Below, one piece after another: positions 10,363 to 18,584 of a stretch of DNA of 36,524 nucleotides. The stretch is taken from the NCBI GenBank assembly GCA_937123825.1, contig CAKZKQ010000584.1, forward strand, positions 1-36,524, in the 5' to 3' direction. A model generated the notes under the pieces. That model was given only the letters and a program-made list of their open reading frames with translations, had not been told where the DNA came from and made no database searches. The translations under genes were made by a program, and so were the position numbers. The first letter of the stretch is position 1; each line of letters starts with the position of its first letter. The DNA comes from an uncultured Pseudomonadota bacterium (GTDB lineage: Bacteria; Myxococcota_A; Bradymonadia; Bradymonadales; GCA-2716585).

Positions 10363-10986
10363 TTAGCTCAACCAGCCTGCGATGTGGGGTCCGGCCCAGA
10401 TCAGTCCGACAACCACAGAGAGCACACCGCTGACGCTGAGCAACCACGGCATCCGTGAGCGCTGCGCGGTCAGGCGTTTCAGCGGCAGCGATAGGAAGCC
10501 CGCCACGGCGGTCATGCTCAATGTCGAGCCCAGGACAAAGACCACCAGGAAGACCAGCGCGGCGCCCTGTGACGGGGACTGCGTGGTGGCCAGCACGACC
10601 GCCGCGCCGCTTCCAGCCAGCCCATGAATGAGGCCAATGGGGAGCGTGGTCTTGGCAACGGGCCGGGCTGTGGTCTGTGTTTGGTTGTGAACGTGCCTGG
10701 CCCTCCAAAACGCGTGGACGCCAAGGCCGATGAGCATGGCAGCGACCACCAGTTCTGCCAGCGCCTCGATGTGTTCTGGCACACGAAGACCAAGCAGGAT
10801 CAGCGGCAGGCCAATGGCCGCGATGGCCAGACCGTGTCCCAGGCCCCACCACGCGCCTCGGCTGGCAGCGCGGCGCCGTGAAGACTCTTCGGGCAACATG
10901 GTGCCAACAGCCGCCAGGTGGTCGGGTTCAAAAGCGTGCTGGGCGCCAATGAGCAGCCCAAATCCAAGTGCGGTCAGCAATGACAT
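10363..10986 (-). CDS. NicO/UreH-type metal permease (nickel/cobalt transporter superfamily)
   Basis: A 207-residue membrane protein with about six hydrophobic segments. The first helix ends in HAFEPDH, with His17, Asp22 and His23 forming the HX4DH signature of NiCoT/NicO/UreH/RcnA transporters. A second conserved segment, LIHGLAGSGAAVVLA, matches the GLxHGLAGSGA motif of the UreH/sulfite-exporter-like branch. A His-containing stretch (HVHNQTQTT) lies in the central loop. Its ATG shares one base with the stop of the TonB receptor gene (TGATG at 10988-10984), indicating translational coupling. It probably moves a divalent metal, nickel or cobalt being the family default, across the inner membrane. 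Direction and metal cannot be decided here. Confidence 0.85.
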   Translation of the reverse strand: MSLLTALGFGLLIGAQHAFEPDHLAAVGTMLPEESSRRRAASRGAWWGLGHGLAIAAIGLPLILLGLRVPEHIEALAELVVAAMLIGLGVHAFWRARHVHNQTQTTARPVAKTTLPIGLIHGLAGSGAAVVLATTQSPSQGAALVFLVVFVLGSTLSMTAVAGFLSLPLKRLTAQRSRMPWLLSVSGVLSVVVGLIWAGPHIAGWLS

Positions 10987-13310
10987 CAAAACAGGACTCC
11001 AAGGGTCAGGCGAGCATTGAATGGGGGGCCAGCGGTGGTGTGTAGGACGGGGAGTTCGCTGGCAGGGGTGCCGGGGCGCCAGTGGCTGGCGTAGTGGTAT
11101 TCGCCTTCGCGCAGTTGACGGTTGAGGACGTTTTCCAACTCCAGGTCGAGCCTCAGCCAGCGCCAGTGGTAGCCGACGGTGGCGTCGGTCATCACCAGCG
11201 TGGCGCCCGTGGCGCCGTGGGGCAGCGGCCTTGGCGCCACGGTCAAGACGCGCAAACCTGCCCGAAAGCCGCTGCTGTGTGTGACGATCGCGCGGGCACC
11301 TGCGACGAGCCACGGCGCCAACGGGACGCGGTTGCCCGATTCAGAAAAGCGGGCGTCGACCAGCGTCATGTCGGCCCGCAGACTCAGCCAGGGCAGCGGA
11401 TCGGAGTAGAGCACCAGCTCCCCGCCAAGCCGCCGGGTGCCGTTGAGTTCGAGGTTCACGCCAGAGACGTGGTCAAAGATCGACTCACGCTCGATCGAGG
11501 TGGCGAAACCCGAAAGTCCAACACCAAACCAGGACGTCGGATCCCATCGGGTACCCACTTCAAGCGCGTCAGAGACTGTGGCGGTGGGGCCGCCGCCGGT
11601 GAAAATTTCGTCGCCGATGCCTTCTCGGGCGGGCTCAAAGCTGGAAAACGCGCGGGCCTCCGGGGGGCGAAAGCCGCGGCCATAAGCCAGAAAAAGCCTC
11701 CAATTGCCCAGGGGCTTCCATCGGGCGCTCACCCTGGGTGATGCGACGGCGAAGGTGTCTTCGCCCGGTGTGCTGGCCGCGAGTTGGTCTGTGACGTTGA
11801 CGTGGATTAGGTCCACGCGCGCCCCCGCATCGACCCGGATCGCTTCTGTTGGAGACCAGCGCAGCCCTGCGAAGGAATGGGCGATGAGTTGGAGGCCGTC
11901 CAGATCGCGGCGCTGCGTGATCAACTCCAGTTCGCGCCCCACGTTGTTCTCTTGCTGTGAGAACACATCACCGCGCAGCCCCAGTCCCAGGCGCAGCGCG
12001 AGCCCCTCGGCGAGCAACGACTCATGGCTCCCAAAGAACCCAAACGACCATGTCTCCTGAAGCTGTTCTCGCCGGTCACCGTTGTTGGGGTCGATCAGAA
12101 AGCCGGTGAAGTTCTCCAGCAGTTCGAGCCTCCTGTAGGCGCCGTACCCGGTCATTGATAGCTTGTGGTCGCCCAACTGCCCGTCATAGCTCAGCGACAC
12201 CAAACCGCGCGCGCTGGTGCCTTCGGACAGCGGGTCGTATCCGCCATAAAAGCCGATCAAACCCGCTTGAACATCTTCATTGCGCAAAGTGCCGGGGAGT
12301 TCGAAAGTGGAAATGCTCCCGAGACCTGTCAGGTACAGGTTCTGGTCGCCGCTGAGGTCAAAGAGGCGCACGCGGCCATTGAACGAAGCCCGGTCCAGCG
12401 CCCGATTCTGGCCAAAACTGTCGTCGTGGGTGGCTTCGATGCCCACAAACTGCTCGCCGCTCTCGTCAGGCGGTGAATAGCCGACAAAAACCCGGTGGCG
12501 GTTTGTGGTTCCGATGGTGTACGCGGCGAGCCACCCAAGGGCGTTCAGGGGCGTTCCCAGGCGGTAGTCCGCAGAGCCCGCCATGCCAAAAGCGCCTTGC
12601 TCCAGGGTGAAGGGGCCTTTGGTGACCACGACCTCCTGGATCATCTCGGGGATGATGAGGGCCAGATCGAGGTAACCTTGCGCGTGGACGTTGGACCACT
12701 CGTTGATGGGCATGCCATCGACGGTCAATTCAAGGTCGGCGCCGTGGATGGCGTCAAAGCCGCGCATGAAGAATTGGTGGCCTTTGCCCTCGCTGCCGTG
12801 CTGCACCAGCGTCAGCCCCGGCACCTGGCGCAGGACCTCTTCGGCGTTTCGGCGCGGCGCCGAAGTGATGTCGCGCGGCGTGATGAAGGTCGTCGACGCT
12901 GTTTCGGACTGAAAGCGGGTGGCGACGACCGTGACAGAGAACTCCTCTTCTTGCTGCCACGCCAAAGAGAGCGCGACGGGCTGCTGTCGAGCGGCGTTGG
13001 AGAGTTCCAGGCGAGCGGGAGCGTAGTCTGGAGCCTCGACGAGCAGGACGATGGGTCCGGCGGGGACGCCGTCGAGGGTGAACTGGCCGATGTCGTCTGT
13101 GACGACGGCGATGTCCATGCCTTCGACAAAGATCGTCGCTCCAGGGACGCCAAAGTCCTCCAGGTCCGCCTCGGTGATGCGCCCGGTGATGGTGTTGTTG
13201 GCCAGCGGCGGCAGCGCGTGAACGCTTGGTGTGGACGCCAGCAGGAGCACTGCGCCCATCGCCATCGCTGTCGCCCAGAGCGTCAGTTGGTGAGGGCTTG
13301 AAAGTCGCAA
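10986..13310 (-). CDS. TonB-dependent outer-membrane receptor
   Basis: A 774-residue receptor. After the signal peptide (cleavage after VHA, about residue 32) there is a carboxypeptidase-regulatory-like beta domain (ITGRITEADLEDFGVPGATIF). A plug domain follows (RRNAEEVLRQVPGLTLVQ, then FFMRGFDAIHGADLELTVDG). The rest is a 22-strand-type barrel ending in Phe (LTLGVLF), the usual BAM signal. The first ATG at 13367 would overlap the upstream gene by 85 bases and give a poor signal. The TTG at 13310 has GGAG seven bases upstream and yields a proper signal peptide, so I use it; the overlap is then 28 bases. It is cotranscribed with two lipoproteins and a NicO permease, which suggests a metal complex as substrate. 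Confidence 0.92.
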   Translation of the reverse strand: MRLSSPHQLTLWATAMAMGAVLLLASTPSVHALPPLANNTITGRITEADLEDFGVPGATIFVEGMDIAVVTDDIGQFTLDGVPAGPIVLLVEAPDYAPARLELSNAARQQPVALSLAWQQEEEFSVTVVATRFQSETASTTFITPRDITSAPRRNAEEVLRQVPGLTLVQHGSEGKGHQFFMRGFDAIHGADLELTVDGMPINEWSNVHAQGYLDLALIIPEMIQEVVVTKGPFTLEQGAFGMAGSADYRLGTPLNALGWLAAYTIGTTNRHRVFVGYSPPDESGEQFVGIEATHDDSFGQNRALDRASFNGRVRLFDLSGDQNLYLTGLGSISTFELPGTLRNEDVQAGLIGFYGGYDPLSEGTSARGLVSLSYDGQLGDHKLSMTGYGAYRRLELLENFTGFLIDPNNGDRREQLQETWSFGFFGSHESLLAEGLALRLGLGLRGDVFSQQENNVGRELELITQRRDLDGLQLIAHSFAGLRWSPTEAIRVDAGARVDLIHVNVTDQLAASTPGEDTFAVASPRVSARWKPLGNWRLFLAYGRGFRPPEARAFSSFEPAREGIGDEIFTGGGPTATVSDALEVGTRWDPTSWFGVGLSGFATSIERESIFDHVSGVNLELNGTRRLGGELVLYSDPLPWLSLRADMTLVDARFSESGNRVPLAPWLVAGARAIVTHSSGFRAGLRVLTVAPRPLPHGATGATLVMTDATVGYHWRWLRLDLELENVLNRQLREGEYHYASHWRPGTPASELPVLHTTAGPPFNARLTLGVLF

Positions 13311-14023
13311 TGTCCTTCTCCATCGACGTGGCCAAGGGTCTGGTTTTGTGCCGTGAGCCAGCCCCACAGGTCGTTGACGTCTCCTGCGCTGCCGGGGTCG
13401 TAGCGGCCGATGTCGGTGTTCTCCAACTCTTCGCGCGTGATCTGCCCGTCGTTGTCGGCGTCGGCGTCGGCCAGCGCCTGGAAGACCACCTGGGGTTCCT
13501 CGGCGACAAGGCTGTCGTAGAAGAAGTGGTCGGCGTGCACGGTGATCTGGAACGTGGCACTTTGCCCATCGGTGACCGTGGTGGTGGTCTCGCAGGCCGA
13601 GTAGCGGACCTCCTGGTCAAAGGTCCAATCAAAGGCCTTGGTCACGCCGTCTTTGGTGGCTGCGCCGCTCAGTTCCACCCGTGTGATGACAAAGTTTGAG
13701 CTTGTGTGGGCCCCGGCGGGGACCTGCACGCTGGCGATGGGGTGTCCCGCGCCGTCGGTCTGGACGGAGATGTCGATGGGAGCCTGCGCGGGTATCGAGG
13801 CGCCGCCGACGCTCACTTCGCCGACGGTGACCACAAAGCGGTCAAAGGTGACAGACCAGCCGTCGGCCATGTCGTCGGCGTTGAGCCCCGACTCGATGAA
13901 GTCTTCGCCGTAGACGGTCACCACGACCTCTCCCTGGCCGTTGTCTTCATCGCCGCAGGCCCACAGGCTCATGGAGAGCAAGAGCAGTGCCCAGAGACGT
14001 CGTGTGTTGGGCGGTGTGTTCAT
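13283..14023 (-). CDS. Lipoprotein with EF-hand loop in putative metal operon
   Basis: A 246-residue lipoprotein (MNTPPNTRRLWALLLLSMS, lipobox LWAC, Cys23). A beta-rich domain is followed by TVHADHFFYDSL (161-172) and a textbook EF-hand loop at 188-199, DADNDGQITREE, with all calcium-ligand positions filled. The C-terminus holds HVDGEGHCD. It shares its layout with the upstream gene product (beta domain, a FYDSL/LFDTI segment, then an Asp-rich loop), so the two are probably paralogs. Its ATG overlaps the upstream stop by four bases (ATGA, 14023-14020), and it overlaps the TonB receptor start. I do not recognise a named family; periplasmic or surface metal binding is inferred from context and residues. 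Confidence 0.8.
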   Translation of the reverse strand: MNTPPNTRRLWALLLLSMSLWACGDEDNGQGEVVVTVYGEDFIESGLNADDMADGWSVTFDRFVVTVGEVSVGGASIPAQAPIDISVQTDGAGHPIASVQVPAGAHTSSNFVITRVELSGAATKDGVTKAFDWTFDQEVRYSACETTTTVTDGQSATFQITVHADHFFYDSLVAEEPQVVFQALADADADNDGQITREELENTDIGRYDPGSAGDVNDLWGWLTAQNQTLGHVDGEGHCDFQALTN

Positions 14024-14829
14024 GGTGACTCCTGCGCAAAGTGGATGCTGTAGTGGTCGTGGGTCTGAAAGGCGCGGCGGAAGGTGTTGTAGGCGTCCTC
14101 GGCTTCGGCCACGTCAGGGGCGATGAGCACTTCTCCGTCGGCGTCGGCGTCGAGCGCGGCAAAGTCGATGGTGTCAAAGAGCGTGTCGCCTTCGAGTTCG
14201 TCTATGGTCTTGAACCTGAGGTACAACGTGCCCGTCATATCGGCGTCGATGGCGGCCTCAAAGGGCACGCCGATCAGCGCTCTGTTTTGGGGCGAATCCA
14301 CGATGATGGTGAAGGACCAGGTGGTGCCGTTTTTGGAGGCTGTGCCTGTGAACACAGCGGTGTGTCCCACCAGTGGATCATCCAAGCCCAGCGCCTGCGC
14401 GGTGCCATGCCCAAAGGTGAAGTTGGCGGCGCTGTAGTTTGATGCGATCAGTGTCGCCAGACCAATTTCGTTGCCGTCATCCCCCGGCCAATCGATGACG
14501 AAATTGCCCGGCAGCTCTCCGGTCACCTCGCCGCCCTGGCTGTGCCCCGGGTGTGCGTGGGCCACGGGAACCAATGCGTCGGAGATCGTTTGCCACAACG
14601 AGGCCGTGTGAACTTCTCCGGCGACGGTGAAGACGAGGTTGTTGATGGCGATGCGTGCTGAGGTGACGTCGATCTGGTAGCCCAGATCGTTGGTGGTCAG
14701 GCCCATGGATGAGGCATCCACGACGACGGGAAGTTCCACGCGAGGTGCCTCGCTTGGATCGCCGCAAGACGCCGCGAGTTGTGCGACGAAGAGCGCCAGT
14801 ATCGACACAAAAACTTGATGCTGTCTCAT
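14020..14829 (-). CDS. His-rich lipoprotein, first gene of putative metal operon
   Basis: A 269-residue exported protein: MRQHQVFVSILALFVAQLAASC with Cys22. A His cluster, HAHPGH at 91-96, and a C-terminal THDHYSIH segment (257-263) are plausible metal ligands. DADADGEVLI near 227-236 is an Asp-rich loop resembling a degenerate EF-hand. Start 14829 is chosen because GAGG lies about eight bases upstream and the signal peptide starts there; the longer in-frame version adds 31 basic residues. It leads a four-gene overlapping unit (lipoprotein, lipoprotein, TonB receptor, NicO permease). Function unknown; a metal-capturing accessory protein of the receptor is the best inference. Confidence 0.78.
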   Translation of the reverse strand: MRQHQVFVSILALFVAQLAASCGDPSEAPRVELPVVVDASSMGLTTNDLGYQIDVTSARIAINNLVFTVAGEVHTASLWQTISDALVPVAHAHPGHSQGGEVTGELPGNFVIDWPGDDGNEIGLATLIASNYSAANFTFGHGTAQALGLDDPLVGHTAVFTGTASKNGTTWSFTIIVDSPQNRALIGVPFEAAIDADMTGTLYLRFKTIDELEGDTLFDTIDFAALDADADGEVLIAPDVAEAEDAYNTFRRAFQTHDHYSIHFAQESP

Positions 14830-14921
14830 GTTTTGACCTCTGGGCGAGGGTGGGCGGTGACGATGCGCTTTGGCGCGACTCGTCCCAGGCGGTTTGTCTG
14901 TCTTTGGTTTGCTCCGCTGCA

Positions 14922-14940
14922 AGCAGTACGACGAACTGCT
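14922..14940. promoter_or_regulatory. Dyad operator candidate between metal operon and pentapeptide gene
   Basis: AGCAGT (14922-14927) and ACTGCT (14935-14940) form a perfect inverted repeat with a 7-base spacer. A further CTGC-AA-GCAG palindrome overlaps its left arm. It sits in the divergent gap, immediately before TATATT, which could be a -10 box. The regulator is unknown. Confidence 0.4.
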
Positions 14941-15119
14941 ATATTTGGCTCAGGCGTTTGTGACATATGATGAAGGAGGGCGACGGTGAGGGGCTGCGTG
15001 AGGGGCAAAATGGTTGCTCATGGGTCATCTTGGATCCACTTCTTTGCCGTCTACTGCTTCTTTGCATGCCTGTGCCGTGTTGGCAGGGCGTGAACCGCCA
15101 TCGCAGGTGGGGTGATCGA

Positions 15120-18100
15120 TTGAAATACAAAGCGGTGTTGGGCCTGGTGGCCTTGATGGGTTTGCTCTGGGCTTGTGGTTCGGATGAGGAGGGTGCGGAT
15201 GGGGTGGTCGCGTGCCGTTTGAACTCGGATTGCCCTGTTGGACGCCAGTGTCAGGAGGGTCTGTGTGTCGATGGTGAGGGGCCTTGTGAGGGGGAAGGCT
15301 GCCTGTGCGCGCAGGACGGTGATTGTCCCGTGGGTCAGCGCTGTGAAGTCTCTACCGGGCAGTGTGAGATTCCCGAGTGCCTGAGCCTGCGCGATTGCCC
15401 GTTGGGCAGCGTGTGTGTGGGGGGTCAGTGTGAGACCGATGTGGACGCCGACAGAGATCGAGACGGGGTGCCGGACAACGAGGACACCTGTCCTGACGTT
15501 GCGGACGCGGCCCAGGAGGATCACGATCTTGATGGCCGCGGTGATCTGTGTGACGACGACGATGACAATGACGCCCTGCCAGACCTGGTCGACAACTGTC
15601 CGCTGGTCACCAACGTGTTGCAGGGCGACGCCGATGACGACGGGGTGGGCAACGCTTGTGACGATGACGCTGCGGGGGTGCGGCTCTTTGGCGCGGTGGA
15701 CTTCTCGTCGCTGCCGACCGCCAACACAGAGGCGGCTAGGCTCTTTATTGGTGGCCAGGGGCCGCTGGGCATCGATGGCCAGGGGCGTTTTGAGGTCGAT
15801 GATGCGTTGGCGGAGCCCGGTGAGGTGTTGGTTCAGGTCGAGTGGCCGGGGTTTGCGCCGTTGACGCGGTCTTATCCGGTTCCTGACAAGACGGTGGCTT
15901 TTGAGCTTTTGGGGTTGAGGATGGAGTTGGCCGGTCAGAGCGGGCAGGCGGTCGCCGTCCGGGGTCAGATCCGTTTGGCCGACGGCGATGATCATCGGGA
16001 CATCGCGGTGAGGGCCCGGGTCGAGGGCAACCTCGTGGATACGTCGCTGACGGACGCCTCTGGGGCATTTGTACTCTCTTTGGGGGCCATTGAGCACACC
16101 CTGGAGTTCAGCAAAGCGGGCTATGAGAGTCTGCAGATCGACGTCCAGTACAACAATCAGGGGGAGTTTGCCGGGCAGTTTACCTTCCAGGGGGTGCCGC
16201 TCGATGATGCCGGTCCGCTGGAGCTTGAGCGCTTGAGGGGTCAGGCGCAGGTCTCGGTGGTCATGGAGCCGCCGTGGGTGCCGTTGGACCAGCGCTCTGT
16301 GACGGTGACGATCATTGGCGCCGGTCAAGAGCGCAGCGCGGTCTCCAACGGTGCGGCGGTGGCGTTCACGGACTTGCCTTCGGGGGATTACATCGCCTTT
16401 GTGGATCGCCCCGGGTTTTCGCCAGGCCGCGTGCCCTTCTCGTTGGCAGAAGGGGGGCTGGAGACGGAGGTTGAGGTGTCCATTGGGTTGGTCAACCTCT
16501 CTGAGGCCAACCTTGATCTGGTGGGGCAGTCGCTGACCGGCGCCGAGCTGCGTCAGGTGCCCAATCTGCGCGGTGCCAACCTTGCGGGGACCGTGTTCAG
16601 GGGAACTGAGCCCGACACTGGGGCAGCGCTCTGCGGGCTTGATCTCTCTGGGGTGTCTTTTGTGGGGGCCGATCTGAGCCAGGCCGATTTGTCGGGGGCG
16701 CGCCTTGCTGGCGCGCGCCTGGACAACGTCACGCTTCAAGGCGCGGCGCTGCGCTCGGCCGACATGAGCGGCGCCAGCTTCTTTGGTGCCAATCTGGCTG
16801 GGGCTGATTTTCGCAATGGGGCCTTTGTTTGTCAGGGGGATGCGTTTTCCGGTGGCCGCACGTCGCTGCGCGATGTCAACTTTGGCAGCGCGGTGTTGAC
16901 CGGCGCCCTCTTTGTGGATGGGGAGCCTGCGGTGCAAGGCGAGCCGTGCGTGTTGGCCCAGGAGGCATCCCCGGAGCTGGCCGCGATCCGTTGGACCCAG
17001 GCCGATTTGTCGGGCGCGGTGCTGCACACTGCGGCGTTGGCCCAGGCCGACATCGCCTCTGCGCAGCTTGCCGGGGCCGACCTGCGCGGTGCTTGTTTGC
17101 GCGACGCCACCATCTCGCGCGCTGACTTGACCGACGTCATGCTCCAAGGCGCCGACTTGACCGGGGCGGACTTCTTCAACGTGCTCTTGCTGCGAGGGGA
17201 TTTGAGCGAAGCTGTGCTGCTGGAGACCATTTTTTCTGGGGCCAACCTGACGCAGGCCACCTTTGACGGCGTGGACGGTGCGGGGCTTTCGATGGCCAGC
17301 GGCATTTTGACCGGCGCATCCTTTGCGGGAGCGTTTTTAGAGGGTTCAGACTGGGTTGGAGAGCTCTTGAGCAACGTCGACTTAAGCGGCGCCACCCTGG
17401 ACGGCGCCGACATGCGCAATGCTCGCCTGATCGACACCGCGCTGTCCAACACCAGCTTTGTGGACGCCGACATGCGCGGCATCGCGATGGTCCAGCTTGA
17501 TGCATCTGGGGCCGATTTGACCGGCGCAGAGCTCAACGGGGCCGATCTCTCGGGCACCAACCTCGAGGGCGCCAACATGAGCGGCGCGACGCTGCTGGGG
17601 GTGGACTTTCTGCTGGCGCGTTACGACACCCAGACGCGTTGGCCGCAAGGGTTTGAGTTTCGGGTGGTTGGCGCGATGGGGCCGCAGGCGTTGCTGGATG
17701 GTGTCTTGGTGCCCAGCGGCTTTGACGCCACGGGTGTGAGCCTTGATGGCGCGTCGTTGGTCGGCGCCAGCCTTGCAGGGGTGCTCTTGGGCGAGGCGAG
17801 CTTTGTGGGCGCGGCGCTGGGGCAGGCTGATTTGCGGGGGGCCGATTTGACCGACGCGCGGCTGAGCGGCGCCGATGTGGAGGGGCTCTTGTCCTATGAT
17901 TTGGCGGGGGAATGTCCGCAGAGCTTGCCCGAGTCGTGGCGGTGTGTGGCCCAGCCAGAGCGCAACGCGCTGGCGCTGGTCGGTCCCGAGGCCGATCTTC
18001 GGGGCGGAGACTTTGGGCGCGCAGATTTGAGCCAGGCCACGCTCTCTGGGGTCATCGCCCACGGGCTCGTGGGGCAGTGTCCGTTGGCGTTGCCTGCGCG

Positions 18101-18557
18101 CTGGGGCTGCGCCGAGCAGCCTGCGCTTGGCGGTGTGTTGTTGGCAGGCCCCAGCGTTGATTTGAACCAGGCGCTCTTGGAAGACGCCGACTTGTCGGGG
18201 ATGAACCTGAGCCGAGCCAGTCTCCGGTTCATCAACGGGCGCCAGATCAATCTGCGCAGCGCCGACATGTCCTCGGTGGACATGGTGGGGGCCAACCTTT
18301 TTGACGCCAACATGATCAGCGCTGATTTGCGCAACGCCGACCTCAGCGACGCCGATCTTCGCAGCGTCGACTTTCGCTCCGCCGATCTGCGCGATGCTGA
18401 CATTCACGGCGCGGCCTTGCAGAGCGCCAACATGAGCAGCACCAACCTTGATGACGTCGTGGCCTTTGACCTGGGTTCGTGCCCGTCCAGCCTGCCGGTC
18501 TTGTGGCGTTGTGTGCCCCAGGTCTTTGATGACCTCTTTGTCCTGGTCGGCCCTTGA
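15120..18557 (+). CDS. Large lipoprotein with thrombospondin type-3 and pentapeptide repeats
   Basis: A protein of about 1145 residues. The TTG at 15120 is chosen because it opens a lipoprotein signal (KYKAVLGLVALMGLLWAC, Cys in LLWAC); the upstream ATG at 14967 would put 51 odd residues before it. Next come a Cys-rich region (SDCPVGRQC, LCAQDGDCPVGQRC) and calcium-type thrombospondin-3 repeats (DADRDRDGVPDNEDTCPD, then DNDALPDLVDNCP). Carboxypeptidase-regulatory-like beta domains follow. From about residue 460 to the end there are dozens of A(D/N)LxG pentapeptide repeats forming a right-handed quadrilateral beta-helix. Three C-P-x-x-L-P-x-x-W-x-C modules interrupt it. It is probably a surface structural or binding protein. 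Convergent with the next gene. Confidence 0.88.
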   Translation: MKYKAVLGLVALMGLLWACGSDEEGADGVVACRLNSDCPVGRQCQEGLCVDGEGPCEGEGCLCAQDGDCPVGQRCEVSTGQCEIPECLSLRDCPLGSVCVGGQCETDVDADRDRDGVPDNEDTCPDVADAAQEDHDLDGRGDLCDDDDDNDALPDLVDNCPLVTNVLQGDADDDGVGNACDDDAAGVRLFGAVDFSSLPTANTEAARLFIGGQGPLGIDGQGRFEVDDALAEPGEVLVQVEWPGFAPLTRSYPVPDKTVAFELLGLRMELAGQSGQAVAVRGQIRLADGDDHRDIAVRARVEGNLVDTSLTDASGAFVLSLGAIEHTLEFSKAGYESLQIDVQYNNQGEFAGQFTFQGVPLDDAGPLELERLRGQAQVSVVMEPPWVPLDQRSVTVTIIGAGQERSAVSNGAAVAFTDLPSGDYIAFVDRPGFSPGRVPFSLAEGGLETEVEVSIGLVNLSEANLDLVGQSLTGAELRQVPNLRGANLAGTVFRGTEPDTGAALCGLDLSGVSFVGADLSQADLSGARLAGARLDNVTLQGAALRSADMSGASFFGANLAGADFRNGAFVCQGDAFSGGRTSLRDVNFGSAVLTGALFVDGEPAVQGEPCVLAQEASPELAAIRWTQADLSGAVLHTAALAQADIASAQLAGADLRGACLRDATISRADLTDVMLQGADLTGADFFNVLLLRGDLSEAVLLETIFSGANLTQATFDGVDGAGLSMASGILTGASFAGAFLEGSDWVGELLSNVDLSGATLDGADMRNARLIDTALSNTSFVDADMRGIAMVQLDASGADLTGAELNGADLSGTNLEGANMSGATLLGVDFLLARYDTQTRWPQGFEFRVVGAMGPQALLDGVLVPSGFDATGVSLDGASLVGASLAGVLLGEASFVGAALGQADLRGADLTDARLSGADVEGLLSYDLAGECPQSLPESWRCVAQPERNALALVGPEADLRGGDFGRADLSQATLSGVIAHGLVGQCPLALPARWGCAEQPALGGVLLAGPSVDLNQALLEDADLSGMNLSRASLRFINGRQINLRSADMSSVDMVGANLFDANMISADLRNADLSDADLRSVDFRSADLRDADIHGAALQSANMSSTNLDDVVAFDLGSCPSSLPVLWRCVPQVFDDLFVLVGP
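17913..18557 (+). repeat. Three CPxxLPxxWxC modules within the pentapeptide domain
   Basis: Modules start at about 17913, 18077 and 18480. Each reads C-P-x-(S/A)-L-P-x-x-W-x-C, is followed by an LVGP or LAGP element, and is preceded by a YDLAGE / HGLVGQ / FDLGS segment. The paired Cys suggest one disulfide per module. The last module closes the protein, as a cap would. This is a protein-level repeat; the DNA copies are diverged. Confidence 0.7.
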
Positions 18558-18584
18558 GGGGTTTGTTGCCTTGCTGCGGAGCCT

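Noticed and set aside
15051..17147. 698-codon minus-strand frame across the pentapeptide gene
   Set aside because: Antisense shadow of a repetitive GC-rich gene; the plus-strand product has a signal peptide, repeats and start evidence.
18129..18138. Extra copy of GGCGGTGTGT, the right half of the ECF motif
   Set aside because: It lies inside the pentapeptide gene and no GTTGCAC is found at the needed distance; another copy at 14011-14020 fails for the same reason.
16498..18440. Repeat-rich DNA that could suggest a CRISPR array or satellite
   Set aside because: The periodicity is that of degenerate 15-base codons for pentapeptide repeats; no identical repeat-spacer units.
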